Assembly (NCBI GenBank): GCA_021845865.1
Contig: JAJZVC010000005.1
Span: 1 to 64,000, forward strand
Direction: 5' to 3'
Source of the DNA: Pseudomonadota bacterium
GTDB lineage: Bacteria; Pseudomonadota; Gammaproteobacteria; Burkholderiales; UBA9220
DNA: 64,000 nucleotides
Under the pieces are notes generated by a model that was not told where the DNA came from, searched no databases, and worked only from the letters and a program-made list of their open reading frames with translations. Of the stretch, positions 51,415 to 61,153 are shown one piece after another. Both the position numbers and the translations under genes were made by a program. Numbering within the stretch: position 1 is the first letter of the stretch; the number at the start of each line of letters is the position of its first letter.

Positions 51415-52617
51415 ATGGCATGGAACGATCCCCAGTGGGGAGGAAAAAAGAATAATGACGGCCCACCCGATTTGGATGAGTTGTGGCGTAAGTTCAACCA
51501 GAAGCTGAACGAACTGTTCGGCCGCAAGGGAGGCGGGCGCCCCTCCGGAGACGGCGAAGGGCCGAGTGGCAGTCCTGTCAAGCTGCCCGGCGTGGGCGTG
51601 CTCGCCGCCGCCGCCGTGGCGGTGTGGCTGGGCAGCGGTTTTTATATCGTCGATGCCGCCAAGCGGGGGATCGTGCTGCGCTTTGGCAAATACGTCGAAA
51701 CCACCCAACCCGGTCCCCACTGGCATCTTCCCTATCCCATAGAAAGCGTTGAGGTCGTCAACCTCGACCAAATGCGGACGGTGGAAATAGGCTACCGCAA
51801 CAACTTCAAGAACAAGGTACAGAAAGAAGCCTTGATGCTTACGGACGATGAGAACATCATCGATATCCAGTTCGCCGTGCAGTACATTCTGAAAAACCCC
51901 GAAGACTACCTGTTCAGCAACCGCAACCCGGACGAGGCCGTGCGGCAAGCCGCCGAAACCTCCATTCGCGAAGTGGTGGGCAAGAGCAAAATGGACTTCG
52001 TCCTCTACGAAGGCCGTGAAGCCGTGGCCTCCAACGCGGCCAAGCTGATGCAGGAGATTCTCGACCGCTACAAGACAGGCATTGCCATCAGCAAAGTGAC
52101 GATGCAAAACGCCCAGCCCCCGGAAGAGGTTCAAGCCGCTTTCGACGATGCGGTCAAGGCAGGCCAGGACCGGGATCGTCAAAAGAACGAGGGGCAAGCC
52201 TACGCCAACGACGTCATTCCCAAGGCCCGCGGCACCGCCGCTCGCCTGCTGGAGGAGGCGGAGGGCTACAAGCAGCGCGTCATCGCCAACGCCGAGGGTG
52301 ACGCGAGCCGCTTCAAGCAGGTGGTGGTCGAATACAATAAGGCTCCTGGCGTCACCCGTGACCGTCTCTACCTCGATGCCATGCAGCAGATCTACGCCAA
52401 TACCAGCAAGGTGCTGGTGGACCAAAAGAACGGCAACAGCCTGCTTTACCTGCCCTTGGACAAACTGATTCAGCAAAGCGCAAGCGAGGCGCCCGCCACG
52501 AAACCTGCTGCCCCGGCCGTGCCGCCGCCCCAAGAGACGTCGCCGGCATCCGGTGGTGACAGCACATTCCGCTCCCGCGACGCCTTTCGCAGCCGTGACA
52601 GGGAGGTAAGGCCGTGA
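51415..52617 (+). CDS. hflK: FtsH protease regulator HflK
   Basis: A 400-residue SPFH/band-7 membrane protein. It has an N-terminal glycine-rich cytoplasmic part (MAWNDPQWGG), one membrane helix (about residues 60-80), a periplasmic SPFH domain (RGIVLRFGKYVETTQPGPHWHLPYPIESVEVV) and a helical then proline-rich C-terminus. With HflC it forms a cage around FtsH. Its stop overlaps the hflC GTG start. Confidence 0.97.
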   Translation: MAWNDPQWGGKKNNDGPPDLDELWRKFNQKLNELFGRKGGGRPSGDGEGPSGSPVKLPGVGVLAAAAVAVWLGSGFYIVDAAKRGIVLRFGKYVETTQPGPHWHLPYPIESVEVVNLDQMRTVEIGYRNNFKNKVQKEALMLTDDENIIDIQFAVQYILKNPEDYLFSNRNPDEAVRQAAETSIREVVGKSKMDFVLYEGREAVASNAAKLMQEILDRYKTGIAISKVTMQNAQPPEEVQAAFDDAVKAGQDRDRQKNEGQAYANDVIPKARGTAARLLEEAEGYKQRVIANAEGDASRFKQVVVEYNKAPGVTRDRLYLDAMQQIYANTSKVLVDQKNGNSLLYLPLDKLIQQSASEAPATKPAAPAVPPPQETSPASGGDSTFRSRDAFRSRDREVRP

Positions 52618-53489
52618 AGAAAAATCTCTCCACCCTCATTGCCGCCGCGGTCGTCGCGTTCGCCGTGCTGAGTTTTTCCGTCTTCACCGTTGACCAGCGC
52701 CAGGCTGCGGTCGTCTTCCAGTTGGGGGAGATCGTTTCGGTCAAAACCAAACCGGGCCTGTATTTCAAACTGCCCTTGGTGCAGAACGTGCGTTTCTTCG
52801 ACAAACGCATCCTCACCATCGACACGCCGGAACCGGAACGTTTCATCACCTCCGAGAAAAAGAACGTGCTGGTCGACTATTACGCCAAATGGCGCATCGT
52901 TGACGTCAAGCGGTACTATGTCAGCGTGGGCGGCGACGAAAGCCGCGCGGAAACCCGCCTGATGCAGACCATCAACGACAGCCTCCGGGCCGAGTTCGGC
53001 AAACGCACGGTTCACGACGTGGTCTCCGGCGAGCGGGACAAAATCATGGAAATCCTGCGAGCCAAGGCCGACCAGGATGCCCGAAAAATCGGCGCCCAGG
53101 TTCTGGACGTTCGCCTGAAGCGGGTGGATCTCCCCCAGGAAGTCAGCGAGTCCGTCTATCGCCGCATGGAAGCCGAGAGGAAGCGGGTTGCCAACGAGCT
53201 GCGCTCCCAAGGCGCGGCGGAAGCGGAAAAAATCCGTGCCGATGCGGACCGTCAGCGTGAGGTGATCCTGGCCGAAGCCTACCGCGATGCCCAGCGCACC
53301 AAAGGGGAGGGCGATGGCAAGGCCTCGGCCATCTATGCCGCCGCCTATGGCCAGAACCCGGAGTTCTATGCGTTCTACCGCAGCCTCCAGGCTTACCGCG
53401 AGAGTTTCAAGAACAAGAACGACGTCCTGGTGCTGGACCCCAGTTCGGACTTCTTCAAATACATGAAACACCCCAAGGCTGGCAAATGA
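52614..53489 (+). CDS. hflC: FtsH protease regulator HflC
   Basis: A 291-residue SPFH/band-7 partner of HflK. It has a membrane helix at about residues 6-24 and the SPFH domain with VDQRQAAVVFQLGEIVSVKTKPGLYFKLP, then a long helical arm (AEAEKIRADADRQREVILAEAYRDAQRTKGEGDGKA). The start codon is GTG at 52614 in a 4-bp overlap with hflK. The next small gene overlaps its end by 4 bp. Confidence 0.97.
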   Translation: MKKNLSTLIAAAVVAFAVLSFSVFTVDQRQAAVVFQLGEIVSVKTKPGLYFKLPLVQNVRFFDKRILTIDTPEPERFITSEKKNVLVDYYAKWRIVDVKRYYVSVGGDESRAETRLMQTINDSLRAEFGKRTVHDVVSGERDKIMEILRAKADQDARKIGAQVLDVRLKRVDLPQEVSESVYRRMEAERKRVANELRSQGAAEAEKIRADADRQREVILAEAYRDAQRTKGEGDGKASAIYAAAYGQNPEFYAFYRSLQAYRESFKNKNDVLVLDPSSDFFKYMKHPKAGK

Positions 53490-53677
53490 GTGGAAACTTG
53501 CTGAACGCTCTGGCACTGATGCTGGTGATTGAAGGCGTACTGCCCTTTCTCGCCCCAGCCGCATGGCGCCAGACTTTCCGCAAGATGGTCGAGTTTTCCG
53601 ACGGGCAACTGCGTTTTGTCGGCATGACCTCCATGCTGGGCGGCCTGTTGCTGCTCTATCTGGCCAACCCTTCTTGA
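53486..53677 (+). CDS. DUF2065 family small membrane protein (YjeT-like)
   Basis: A 63-residue inner-membrane protein with two hydrophobic helices (residues 4-24 and 43-60). The pattern ALALMLVIEGVLPFLAPAAWRQTFRKM...LRFVGMTSMLGGLLLLYL is DUF2065/YjeT. It sits between hflC and hisZ, its usual place in betaproteobacteria, overlapping hflC by 4 bp. Function unknown. Confidence 0.92.
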   Translation: MSGNLLNALALMLVIEGVLPFLAPAAWRQTFRKMVEFSDGQLRFVGMTSMLGGLLLLYLANPS

Positions 53678-53702
53678 GCAAAAGCTTTCTCTGAATTTCA
53701 AA

Positions 53703-54851
53703 ATGCACGCTTGGCTTTTACCCGAATACATTGAAGACGTTCTTCCTCCTGAGGCGTGGAAAATAGAACAAATACGCCGGCGCTTGCTGGATTTGTTCCA
53801 CAGTAACGGCTATGAGTTCGTCATTCCTCCCCTCCTGGAATACCTGCCGTCGCTATTGACCGGAACCGGCAGCGACATGGATCTGAAAACCTTCAAGCTC
53901 GTTGACCAGCTCACCGGGCAGATGATGGGGCTGCGGGCCGACATCACTCCCCAAGCCGCCCGCATCGATGCCCACCTGCTCAACCGGCCTGGCGTGGTCC
54001 GCCTCAGTTATACCGGCAGCGTCGTTCATTCCTTGCCCAATGGCGTTACCCAGAACCGGGAACCGCTACAAATCGGCGCCGAGCTGTTCGGCCACAGCGG
54101 TATCGAGAGCGATGGCGAAATTCAGCGCCTGATGCTGAAATCCCTCCAATCGCTTGGCATCGAACATATTCAACTCGATCTGGGCCATGTGGGGATTATC
54201 GGCAGCCTGATGAACGCGGCAGGGCTGCGCAACGAACAGGAAACGGAGCTGTTTGGCGCCCTGCAAAGCAAGGATGCGGCAGGCATCAAGGCCTTGACCC
54301 GCGACTGCCCGTCGGAAGTCTGCCAAGCCTTGCGCGCTTTGCCGGAACTATATGGTGGCGTGGAAATTCTCGAAAAAGCCCGGGGCGTCTTGCCGAATCT
54401 AGGCGGTATCGGCGCCGCCCTCGACCAGTTGGCGACCCTCGGCAAACTCGCCGAAGGGCTGGTCAGCGATGTCTGTTACGACCTGGCCGAGCTGCGTGGC
54501 TATCATTATCACAGCGGCGTGGTTTTCAGCGCCTACAGCCGCGAACGTTCCCACGCCGTGGCCCTTGGCGGCCGCTACGACGAAGTCGGCAAGGTGTTCG
54601 GCCGTTCCCGGCCCGCCACCGGCTTCAGCATGGATTTGCGTGTCTTGGCCGCGCTCGCTAAGCTAGAGCCGGGAAAGGGCGCCATTCTGGCGCCGGCTGC
54701 TGTAGACGCCAAACTGGAAGAGAAAATCGAATTTTTGAGAACGGCCGGGGAAGTGGTAGTCGTCCAACTGCCGGGGTCTTCCATGGAAGAAGGGGGCTTT
54801 CGCCGCCGCCTGGAACAACGCAACGGCGAATGGCAAGTAATTGATTTGTGA
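53703..54851 (+). CDS. hisZ: ATP phosphoribosyltransferase regulatory subunit HisZ
   Basis: A 382-residue HisRS-like protein without aminoacylation function. It forms the octameric ATP phosphoribosyltransferase with short-form HisG, encoded elsewhere, in the first step of histidine synthesis. It begins WLLPEYIEDVLPPEAWKIEQIRRRLLDLF and keeps the class II core (LRADITPQAARIDAH, ALGGRYDEVGKVFGRSRPATGFS), but lacks the anticodon-binding domain of HisS. Confidence 0.95.
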   Translation: MHAWLLPEYIEDVLPPEAWKIEQIRRRLLDLFHSNGYEFVIPPLLEYLPSLLTGTGSDMDLKTFKLVDQLTGQMMGLRADITPQAARIDAHLLNRPGVVRLSYTGSVVHSLPNGVTQNREPLQIGAELFGHSGIESDGEIQRLMLKSLQSLGIEHIQLDLGHVGIIGSLMNAAGLRNEQETELFGALQSKDAAGIKALTRDCPSEVCQALRALPELYGGVEILEKARGVLPNLGGIGAALDQLATLGKLAEGLVSDVCYDLAELRGYHYHSGVVFSAYSRERSHAVALGGRYDEVGKVFGRSRPATGFSMDLRVLAALAKLEPGKGAILAPAAVDAKLEEKIEFLRTAGEVVVVQLPGSSMEEGGFRRRLEQRNGEWQVIDL

Positions 54852-56189
<1,338 letters not shown>

Positions 56190-56202
56190 GCGCAGGAAAT
56201 AA

Positions 56203-56233
56203 AAAAGGCGCTGCATTCGCAGCGCCTTTTAAA
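56203..56233. terminator. Bidirectional terminator between purA and tRNA-Leu
   Basis: GGCGCTGC (56207-56214), loop ATTC and GCAGCGCC (56219-56226) form a perfect stem. It is flanked by AAAAAA on the left and TTTT on the right, so it ends purA on the plus strand and the tRNA-Leu transcript on the minus strand. Confidence 0.92.
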
Positions 56234-56236
56234 TTT

Positions 56237-56323
56237 TGGTGCCCAGAAGAGGACTCGAACCTCCACAGTGTTGCCACCACTAGGACCTGAACCTAGCGCG
56301 TCTACCAATTCCGCCATCTGGGC
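56237..56323 (-). tRNA. tRNA-Leu (anticodon CAG, decodes CUG)
   Basis: The reverse strand begins GCCCAGA and ends TCTGGGC-A-CCA, an exact 7-bp acceptor stem with encoded CCA. The D-arm sequence GGCGGAATTGGTAGACGC, the anticodon arm with CTAGG-TTCAGGT-CCTAG (anticodon CAG), a long class II variable arm and the T arm GGTTCGAGTCC are all visible. Total 87 nt, normal for tRNA-Leu. It lies between purA and rnr on the opposite strand. Confidence 0.95.
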
Positions 56324-56337
56324 GTCGGAAGCCGCGT

Positions 56338-56365
56338 ATTTTACGGAAATTAAGACGGTTGTCAA
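56338..56365 (-). promoter_or_regulatory. Promoter of tRNA-Leu(CAG)
   Basis: On the minus strand TTGACA (56365-56360) is perfect, followed by a 16-bp spacer and TAAAAT (56343-56338). Transcription would start about 8 nt before the mature tRNA 5' end. The -35 hexamer directly abuts the rnr start codon at 56366. Confidence 0.8.
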
Positions 56366-58663
56366 ATGACTAAAAGCATAAGATTGCAGGACCCCTATCT
56401 CGAAAGGGAAAAAACGAAGTACGATCATCCACTTCCGAGCAGAGAATTTATTTTGCAGATTCTCGCCGAACAGGGTGTTCCGGTGCCCCAAGAGAAGCTA
56501 GCCAAGCTTCTTGATATTCACGATGAGGAAATCGACCTGTTCGCCCGCCGCATGCGCGCCATGGAGCGGGACGGCCAGATCATGCGCAATCGCAAGAACG
56601 CGATCTGCATCGCTTCCAAGCTGGACCTCATCAAGGGCCGTATCGAAGGCCATGCGGACGGTTTCGGCTTCCTGGTTCCCGACGACGGCAGCCCCGACAT
56701 CTTTCTGAGTCCCAAGGAAATGCACAAGGTGCTCCACGGGGACATCGTCATGGGCCGAGTCACCGGCACCGACCGCCGCGGACGCCCCGAGGGCGCCATC
56801 GTCGAAGTCCTGGAACACGTCAACCACCGCATGGTTGGACGCCTGTACTCTGACCATGGCATCTACTACGTCGTGGCGGAAAACAAGCGCATCAACCAGG
56901 ACATCCTTATCCCCGGCGGCGCCGAAAACGGCGCTCAGCCAGGCCAAGTGGTGATGGTTGAACTGATGCAGCAGCCCAACAAATACGCCCAGCCCATCGG
57001 CCGGGTCGTGGAGGTATTGGGCAACTATGCCGATCCCGGCATGGAAATCGAGATTGCCTTGCGCAAGCACGATCTGCCCCATGTCTTCCCGCCGGAAGTG
57101 GAGAAACTGTGCGCCAAATTCACGCCTACCGTCCAGAAAAAGGACATGAAGGACAGGGAGGACATTCGCCACTTGCCCTTGGTGACCATCGACGGCGAAA
57201 CCGCCCGGGATTTCGACGATGCGGTGTACTGCGAACGGCAGGGCAAGGGCTACCGCCTAGTTGTGGCCATCGCCGATGTCAGCCACTACGTTCGCCCTGG
57301 CGATGCCTTGGACAAGGAGGGGCTGAACCGCGGCAACTCGGTCTACTTCCCGCGCCGGGTGATTCCCATGCTGCCGGAGGTCCTCTCTAACGGGCTGTGC
57401 TCCCTCAACCCCGAAGTGGACCGCCTCTGCATGGTGTGCGACATGGTCGTGGACAGCAAAGGGGAAATCAAGCAATACCGCTTCTACCCGGCGGTGATGT
57501 TCTCCCATGCCCGCCTCACCTACACCAAGGTGGCGGATATGCTGGAGAATCCGGATGGGGAAAATGCCAGACAATACAAGGTGCTGTTGCCCCATATCCA
57601 GAACCTGCACGAACTCTTCCTAGTACTGCTGAAGGAACGGGAAAAGCGTGGCGCCATCGATTTCGAGACCACGGAAACCCAGATGATTTTCAACGACCAG
57701 GGCAAGATCGAGCGCATCGTGCCGGTGAAGCGCAACGACGCCCACCGCCTGATCGAGGAATGCATGCTGGCGGCCAACGTCTGCGCCTCGGATTTCCTGC
57801 ACCAGCACGAGCACCCGACCCTGTACCGAATCCACGAAGGCCCGACGCCGGAGAAACTGGAGAACCTGCACGAATTCTTGCGGGAATTCGGCCTGGCCTT
57901 GGGCGGTGGCGACGACCCCCACGCCAAGGATTACGCCAAGCTATTGGCAAAGGTCAAGGACCGCCCCGACGCCCAGCTCCTCCAGACCGTAATGCTGCGT
58001 TCCCTGCAGCAAGCCGTGTACAGCCCGGACAACGTAGGCCACTTTGGTCTTGCCTACGAATCCTATACCCACTTTACTTCCCCTATCCGCCGTTATCCCG
58101 ACCTGCTCGTGCACCGCGCCATCAAGGCGGTGCTGAACGGGGAGCGTTACAAGCCCGGCAGCTGGTCGGAGCTCGGCCTGCACTGCTCCATGACCGAGCG
58201 CCGCGCCGACGACGCCACCCGGGAAGTGGAGGCCTGGCTCAAGTGCTACTACATGCAGGACAGGGTAGGGGAGAGCTTTGCCGGCACCATCAGCGCCGCC
58301 ACCGGCTTCGGCATTTTCGTCGCCCTGGACGATGTTTACGTGGAAGGCCTGGTTCATATCACCGACCTGGGCAACGACTACTACCATTTCGACCCGGCCA
58401 AGCATCAATTGGTGGGAGAGCGTACCGGCCGACGCTTCCGGCTCGGCGACCGGGTACAGGTGAAAGTGGCCCGCGTGGACCTGGAAACCAGCAAGATCGA
58501 TTTCGTGCTCGAAATCTCCCCGGAAGAAGAAGCTCGCCAAGCAGAGAGCGGGGAAGGCTCGCCATGGAAAGGCGGCAAGAAGGGCGATCACGGCCCCCGT
58601 GACGCCAAGAAAACGTCCCCCAAAGACCATGGCAAGCACCACCACAAGAAAAAATCCCGATGA
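56366..58663 (+). CDS. rnr: Ribonuclease R
   Basis: A 765-residue 3'-5' exoribonuclease that degrades structured RNA. Domains in order: N-terminal helix-turn-helix (about residues 20-80), two cold-shock domains, the RNB catalytic core with [16 protein letters not shown] (catalytic aspartates) and [35 protein letters not shown]-type block, the S1 domain (about 645-725) and a Lys/Gly-rich basic tail. rlmB starts in a 4-bp overlap. Its own promoter must lie in or antisense to the tRNA-Leu region. Confidence 0.96.
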   Translation: MTKSIRLQDPYLEREKTKYDHPLPSREFILQILAEQGVPVPQEKLAKLLDIHDEEIDLFARRMRAMERDGQIMRNRKNAICIASKLDLIKGRIEGHADGFGFLVPDDGSPDIFLSPKEMHKVLHGDIVMGRVTGTDRRGRPEGAIVEVLEHVNHRMVGRLYSDHGIYYVVAENKRINQDILIPGGAENGAQPGQVVMVELMQQPNKYAQPIGRVVEVLGNYADPGMEIEIALRKHDLPHVFPPEVEKLCAKFTPTVQKKDMKDREDIRHLPLVTIDGETARDFDDAVYCERQGKGYRLVVAIADVSHYVRPGDALDKEGLNRGNSVYFPRRVIPMLPEVLSNGLCSLNPEVDRLCMVCDMVVDSKGEIKQYRFYPAVMFSHARLTYTKVADMLENPDGENARQYKVLLPHIQNLHELFLVLLKEREKRGAIDFETTETQMIFNDQGKIERIVPVKRNDAHRLIEECMLAANVCASDFLHQHEHPTLYRIHEGPTPEKLENLHEFLREFGLALGGGDDPHAKDYAKLLAKVKDRPDAQLLQTVMLRSLQQAVYSPDNVGHFGLAYESYTHFTSPIRRYPDLLVHRAIKAVLNGERYKPGSWSELGLHCSMTERRADDATREVEAWLKCYYMQDRVGESFAGTISAATGFGIFVALDDVYVEGLVHITDLGNDYYHFDPAKHQLVGERTGRRFRLGDRVQVKVARVDLETSKIDFVLEISPEEEARQAESGEGSPWKGGKKGDHGPRDAKKTSPKDHGKHHHKKKSR

Positions 58664-59412
58664 GCGCAAAGAAACTGATTTTCGGCTTCCACGCCGTAGC
58701 AAGCCGCATCCGTCAATCGCCCCAGGGAGTGGGCTGCATTTACTTTGACCAGGACCGCCGCGACCAACGTGCCCGGGACCTGCTGCGCCAGGCCGAAAGC
58801 CTGGGACTGCGCATCATCCAGGTCGAGCGCAAGCGCCTCGACGGCATGGCGGGAAACAACCGCCACCAGGGCGTCATCGCCGAGGTGACGGCGGAAGCGC
58901 GGGCCCCGCTTCATGACGTCGGTGCAGTTCTCGACTCCCTGAGCGAGCCGCCCCTGCTGCTGGTGCTCGATGGCGTCCAGGACCCTCACAATTTGGGAGC
59001 CTGCCTCCGTGTGGCGGACGCCATGGGGGCCCATGCGGTCATTGCCCCCAAGGACCGGGCTGCCGGCCTCACGCCCACCGTCCGCAAAGTGGCGAGCGGC
59101 GCGGCGGAAACAATGCCCTTCATTACTGTCACCAACCTCGCGCGCACCCTCAAGGAATTGAAGGACGACTGGGGAATCTGGATAGTCGGCACCGCCGATG
59201 AAGCGGAAGAAAGCCTCTCTTCCGCCCGTCTTAATGGCCCCATCGCCTTGGTGATGGGCGCAGAAGGGGAGGGGATGCGCCGCCTGACTCGGGAACACTG
59301 CGACCTCCTGGTACGGATTCCCATGTTCGGCACTGTAGAAAGCCTGAACGTTTCCGTAGCCAGCGGCATTTGCCTCTACGAAGCCCGTCGGCAACGTCTC
59401 GCCGCCGTCTAG
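58660..59412 (+). CDS. rlmB: 23S rRNA (guanosine-2'-O)-methyltransferase RlmB
   Basis: A 250-residue SPOUT methyltransferase for Gm2251 of 23S rRNA. It has an N-terminal substrate-binding domain ([15 protein letters not shown] start) and a knotted SPOUT core with [36 protein letters not shown] and the C-terminal [22 protein letters not shown] motif. It is coupled to rnr, the common arrangement. Confidence 0.96.
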   Translation: MSAKKLIFGFHAVASRIRQSPQGVGCIYFDQDRRDQRARDLLRQAESLGLRIIQVERKRLDGMAGNNRHQGVIAEVTAEARAPLHDVGAVLDSLSEPPLLLVLDGVQDPHNLGACLRVADAMGAHAVIAPKDRAAGLTPTVRKVASGAAETMPFITVTNLARTLKELKDDWGIWIVGTADEAEESLSSARLNGPIALVMGAEGEGMRRLTREHCDLLVRIPMFGTVESLNVSVASGICLYEARRQRLAAV

Positions 59413-59423
59413 CGCACAGGCCA

Positions 59424-59452
59424 TTGCGCCTCCTTCAAAAAACGAGTAAAAT
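59424..59452 (+). promoter_or_regulatory. Candidate promoter of the rpsF operon
   Basis: TTGCGC (59424-59429), a 17-bp spacer and TAAAAT (59447-59452). It gives a leader of about 95 nt before rpsF. The -35 is weak (3 of 6); the -10 is good. The leader could hold the S6:S18 autoregulatory fold, but I could not show its conserved bulge. Confidence 0.5.
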
Positions 59453-59555
59453 CCGCCCCTTTCGTTTTCCGTCTATCGGCGGCTGACGAAAAAGAAGCTT
59501 AACCACCTTGCTCCACCGTAGGCATGACGGGGGGCTTAATCCAAAAGGAGTTTTC

Positions 59556-59942
59556 ATGCGCCATTACGAAATTATTTTCATTGTTCACCCTGACCAGAGC
59601 GAGCAGGTGCCCGGCATGATCGAGCGCTATCGCGGCATGGTCACCGGTCGCAGCGGCCAGATCCATCGTCTGGAAGACTGGGGCCGTCGCCAACTGGCCT
59701 ATCCGATCCAGAAAATTCACAAGGCGCACTATGTTCTGATGAACATCGAGTGCGACCAGGAAACCCTGGAAGAACTCGAACACGCTTTCCGCTTCAACGA
59801 CGCCGTACTGCGCCACCTGACGGTGAGCAAGAAGGAAGCCGTGACCCAGCCGTCCCCCATGATGCGGGAAGAAAAGGCCAAGTCCGTGCTCCAGCCTTCT
59901 GAAGGCGGTTCCGAAGCCAAAGCGGAAGAAGCCGCCGCCTAA
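59556..59942 (+). CDS. rpsF: 30S ribosomal protein bS6
   Basis: A 128-residue small-subunit protein that pairs with S18 on 16S r[28 protein letters not shown] is the family start, and [23 protein letters not shown] the central block. An AAAAGGAG site lies before the ATG at 59556. The tail (residues 100-128) is acidic and alanine-rich, as often in this class. First gene of rpsF-priB-rpsR-rplI. Confidence 0.98.
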   Translation: MRHYEIIFIVHPDQSEQVPGMIERYRGMVTGRSGQIHRLEDWGRRQLAYPIQKIHKAHYVLMNIECDQETLEELEHAFRFNDAVLRHLTVSKKEAVTQPSPMMREEKAKSVLQPSEGGSEAKAEEAAA

Positions 59943-59945
59943 GCG

Positions 59946-60251
59946 GTGGGAGACAACCACGTTGCCCTGAGGGGCAGGGTCAGCGACATCGCTCCCTTGC
60001 GTTACACCCCAGGCGGATTACCGATACTTAGCCTTACCCTCAGCCACGAGTCGGAGCAGATCGAAGCGGGACAACGGCGCAAAGTACAGTGCGAAGTTCC
60101 CGTGATGGCAGTGGCGGAAGCGGCGGAAGCCGCGGGGAAAAGCAAAATCGGCGATCTGGTGGAAGTCACCGGCTTCATGGCCCAAAAAAGCCGCACCAGC
60201 AACAGACTGGTGCTCCATGTGAAAAGTATTAGATTGATCGAAAGAGGTTAA
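59946..60251 (+). CDS. priB: Primosomal replication protein PriB
   Basis: A 101-residue single-stranded DNA-binding OB-fold protein that works with PriA in restarting replication forks. [29 protein letters not shown] opens the OB fold, and [19 protein letters not shown] closes it. The start codon is GTG at 59946, 3 bp after rpsF. Its place between rpsF and rpsR is typical. Confidence 0.93.
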   Translation: MGDNHVALRGRVSDIAPLRYTPGGLPILSLTLSHESEQIEAGQRRKVQCEVPVMAVAEAAEAAGKSKIGDLVEVTGFMAQKSRTSNRLVLHVKSIRLIERG

Positions 60252-60253
60252 TT

Positions 60254-60523
60254 ATGGCTCGCAAAGAAACCAAAAAGCCTGGCCGCCCCAAGCGCGGCGG
60301 TTCCGGCTTCAGCAAGCGTCGTAAATACTGCCGTTTCACCGCGGAAGGCATCAAGGAAATCGACTTCAAAGACCTGGACCTGCTGAAGGATTTCATCGCC
60401 GAAAACGGCAAGATCATCCCGTCCCGCATTACCGGCACCAAGGCCAAGTATCAGCGTCAGTTGGGCATCGCCATCAAGCGCGCCCGTTTCCTGGCCCTGT
60501 TGCCTTACACCGACCTGCACTAA
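60254..60523 (+). CDS. rpsR: 30S ribosomal protein bS18
   Basis: An 89-residue protein with a basic N-terminus ([10 protein letters not shown]) and the S18 signature [46 protein letters not shown] single cysteine (Y-C-R-F), so a zinc-free form. It starts 2 bp after priB. Confidence 0.97.
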   Translation: MARKETKKPGRPKRGGSGFSKRRKYCRFTAEGIKEIDFKDLDLLKDFIAENGKIIPSRITGTKAKYQRQLGIAIKRARFLALLPYTDLH

Positions 60524-60535
60524 GGAGGCACACTC

Positions 60536-60985
60536 ATGGAAATCATCCTGATCGAAAAAGTGGCCAACCTGGGGCAACTGGGCGATATCGTTCGCGTCAA
60601 GGACGGCTATGCACGCAACTTCCTGATTCCTCAGGGCAAGGCCAAGCGCGCCACCGCCGCCAACATGGCTGAGTTCGAGGCGCGCCGCGCCGAACTGGAA
60701 AAAATCCAGGCCGAAAAACTGGCCGAGGCCCAGGCCCGCGCCGAAAAGCTGGAAGGCTTCATGCTCCAGATCACCCGCAAGGCTGGCGTCGACGGCAAAC
60801 TGTTCGGCTCCGTTACTAATGCCGATATCGCCGAAGCCCTGACCGAGCAAGGCTCTGCCGTCAGCAAAGCCGAGGTTCGCCTGCCCGAAGGCCCCCTGAA
60901 GGCCATTGGCGACTACCCGGTCACCTTGTCCCTGCACACCGACGTTACCATCAACATCACGGTCTCCGTGCTCGGTGCCAGCTAA
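60536..60985 (+). CDS. rplI: 50S ribosomal protein bL9
   Basis: A 149-residue protein with the N-terminal domain [36 protein letters not shown], a long connecting helix (about 45-75) and the C-terminal RNA-binding domain ([23 protein letters not shown]). AAGGAGG precedes the ATG. In relatives dnaB often follows; here a terminator and a Tn3-family element do. Confidence 0.98.
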   Translation: MEIILIEKVANLGQLGDIVRVKDGYARNFLIPQGKAKRATAANMAEFEARRAELEKIQAEKLAEAQARAEKLEGFMLQITRKAGVDGKLFGSVTNADIAEALTEQGSAVSKAEVRLPEGPLKAIGDYPVTLSLHTDVTINITVSVLGAS

Positions 60986-61006
60986 TCGTTAAGCATTAAC
61001 GATGTG

Positions 61007-61038
61007 AAGCCCCGTCACCGAAAGGTACGGGGCTTTTT
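61007..61038 (+). terminator. Rho-independent terminator of the rpsF-rplI operon
   Basis: AAGCCCCGT (61007-61015) pairs with ACGGGGCTT (61027-61035), followed by TTT. The loop contains ACCGAAAGGT. It lies 22 bp after the rplI stop. Confidence 0.9.
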
Positions 61039-61083
61039 AGTTTGCTGCCGTAAGTTTTTTGGAATTGCCATGCGAACCAACAA

Positions 61084-61121
61084 CGGGTACAGCCGACATA
61101 CGTGTAAAAATAGGACATAAG
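61084..61121. repeat. Candidate terminal inverted repeat of the Tn3-family element
   Basis: A 38-base stretch beginning CGGGTACAGCCGACATACG and ending ATAGGACATAAG has the length and the general form of Tn3-family ends, which start with several G residues and end in a TAAG tetranucleotide. It lies 33 bp beyond the transposase stop, a normal distance. The matching right end is outside the window, so it cannot be confirmed. Confidence 0.4.
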
Positions 61122-61153
61122 CTTGGCGCAGCCCGCTTCCAGCCCCACTCTGT

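Noticed and set aside
59453-59555. S6:S18-binding leader RNA upstream of rpsF
   Set aside because: I could not find the conserved CCG bulge and stem in a convincing position, so I only list the promoter.
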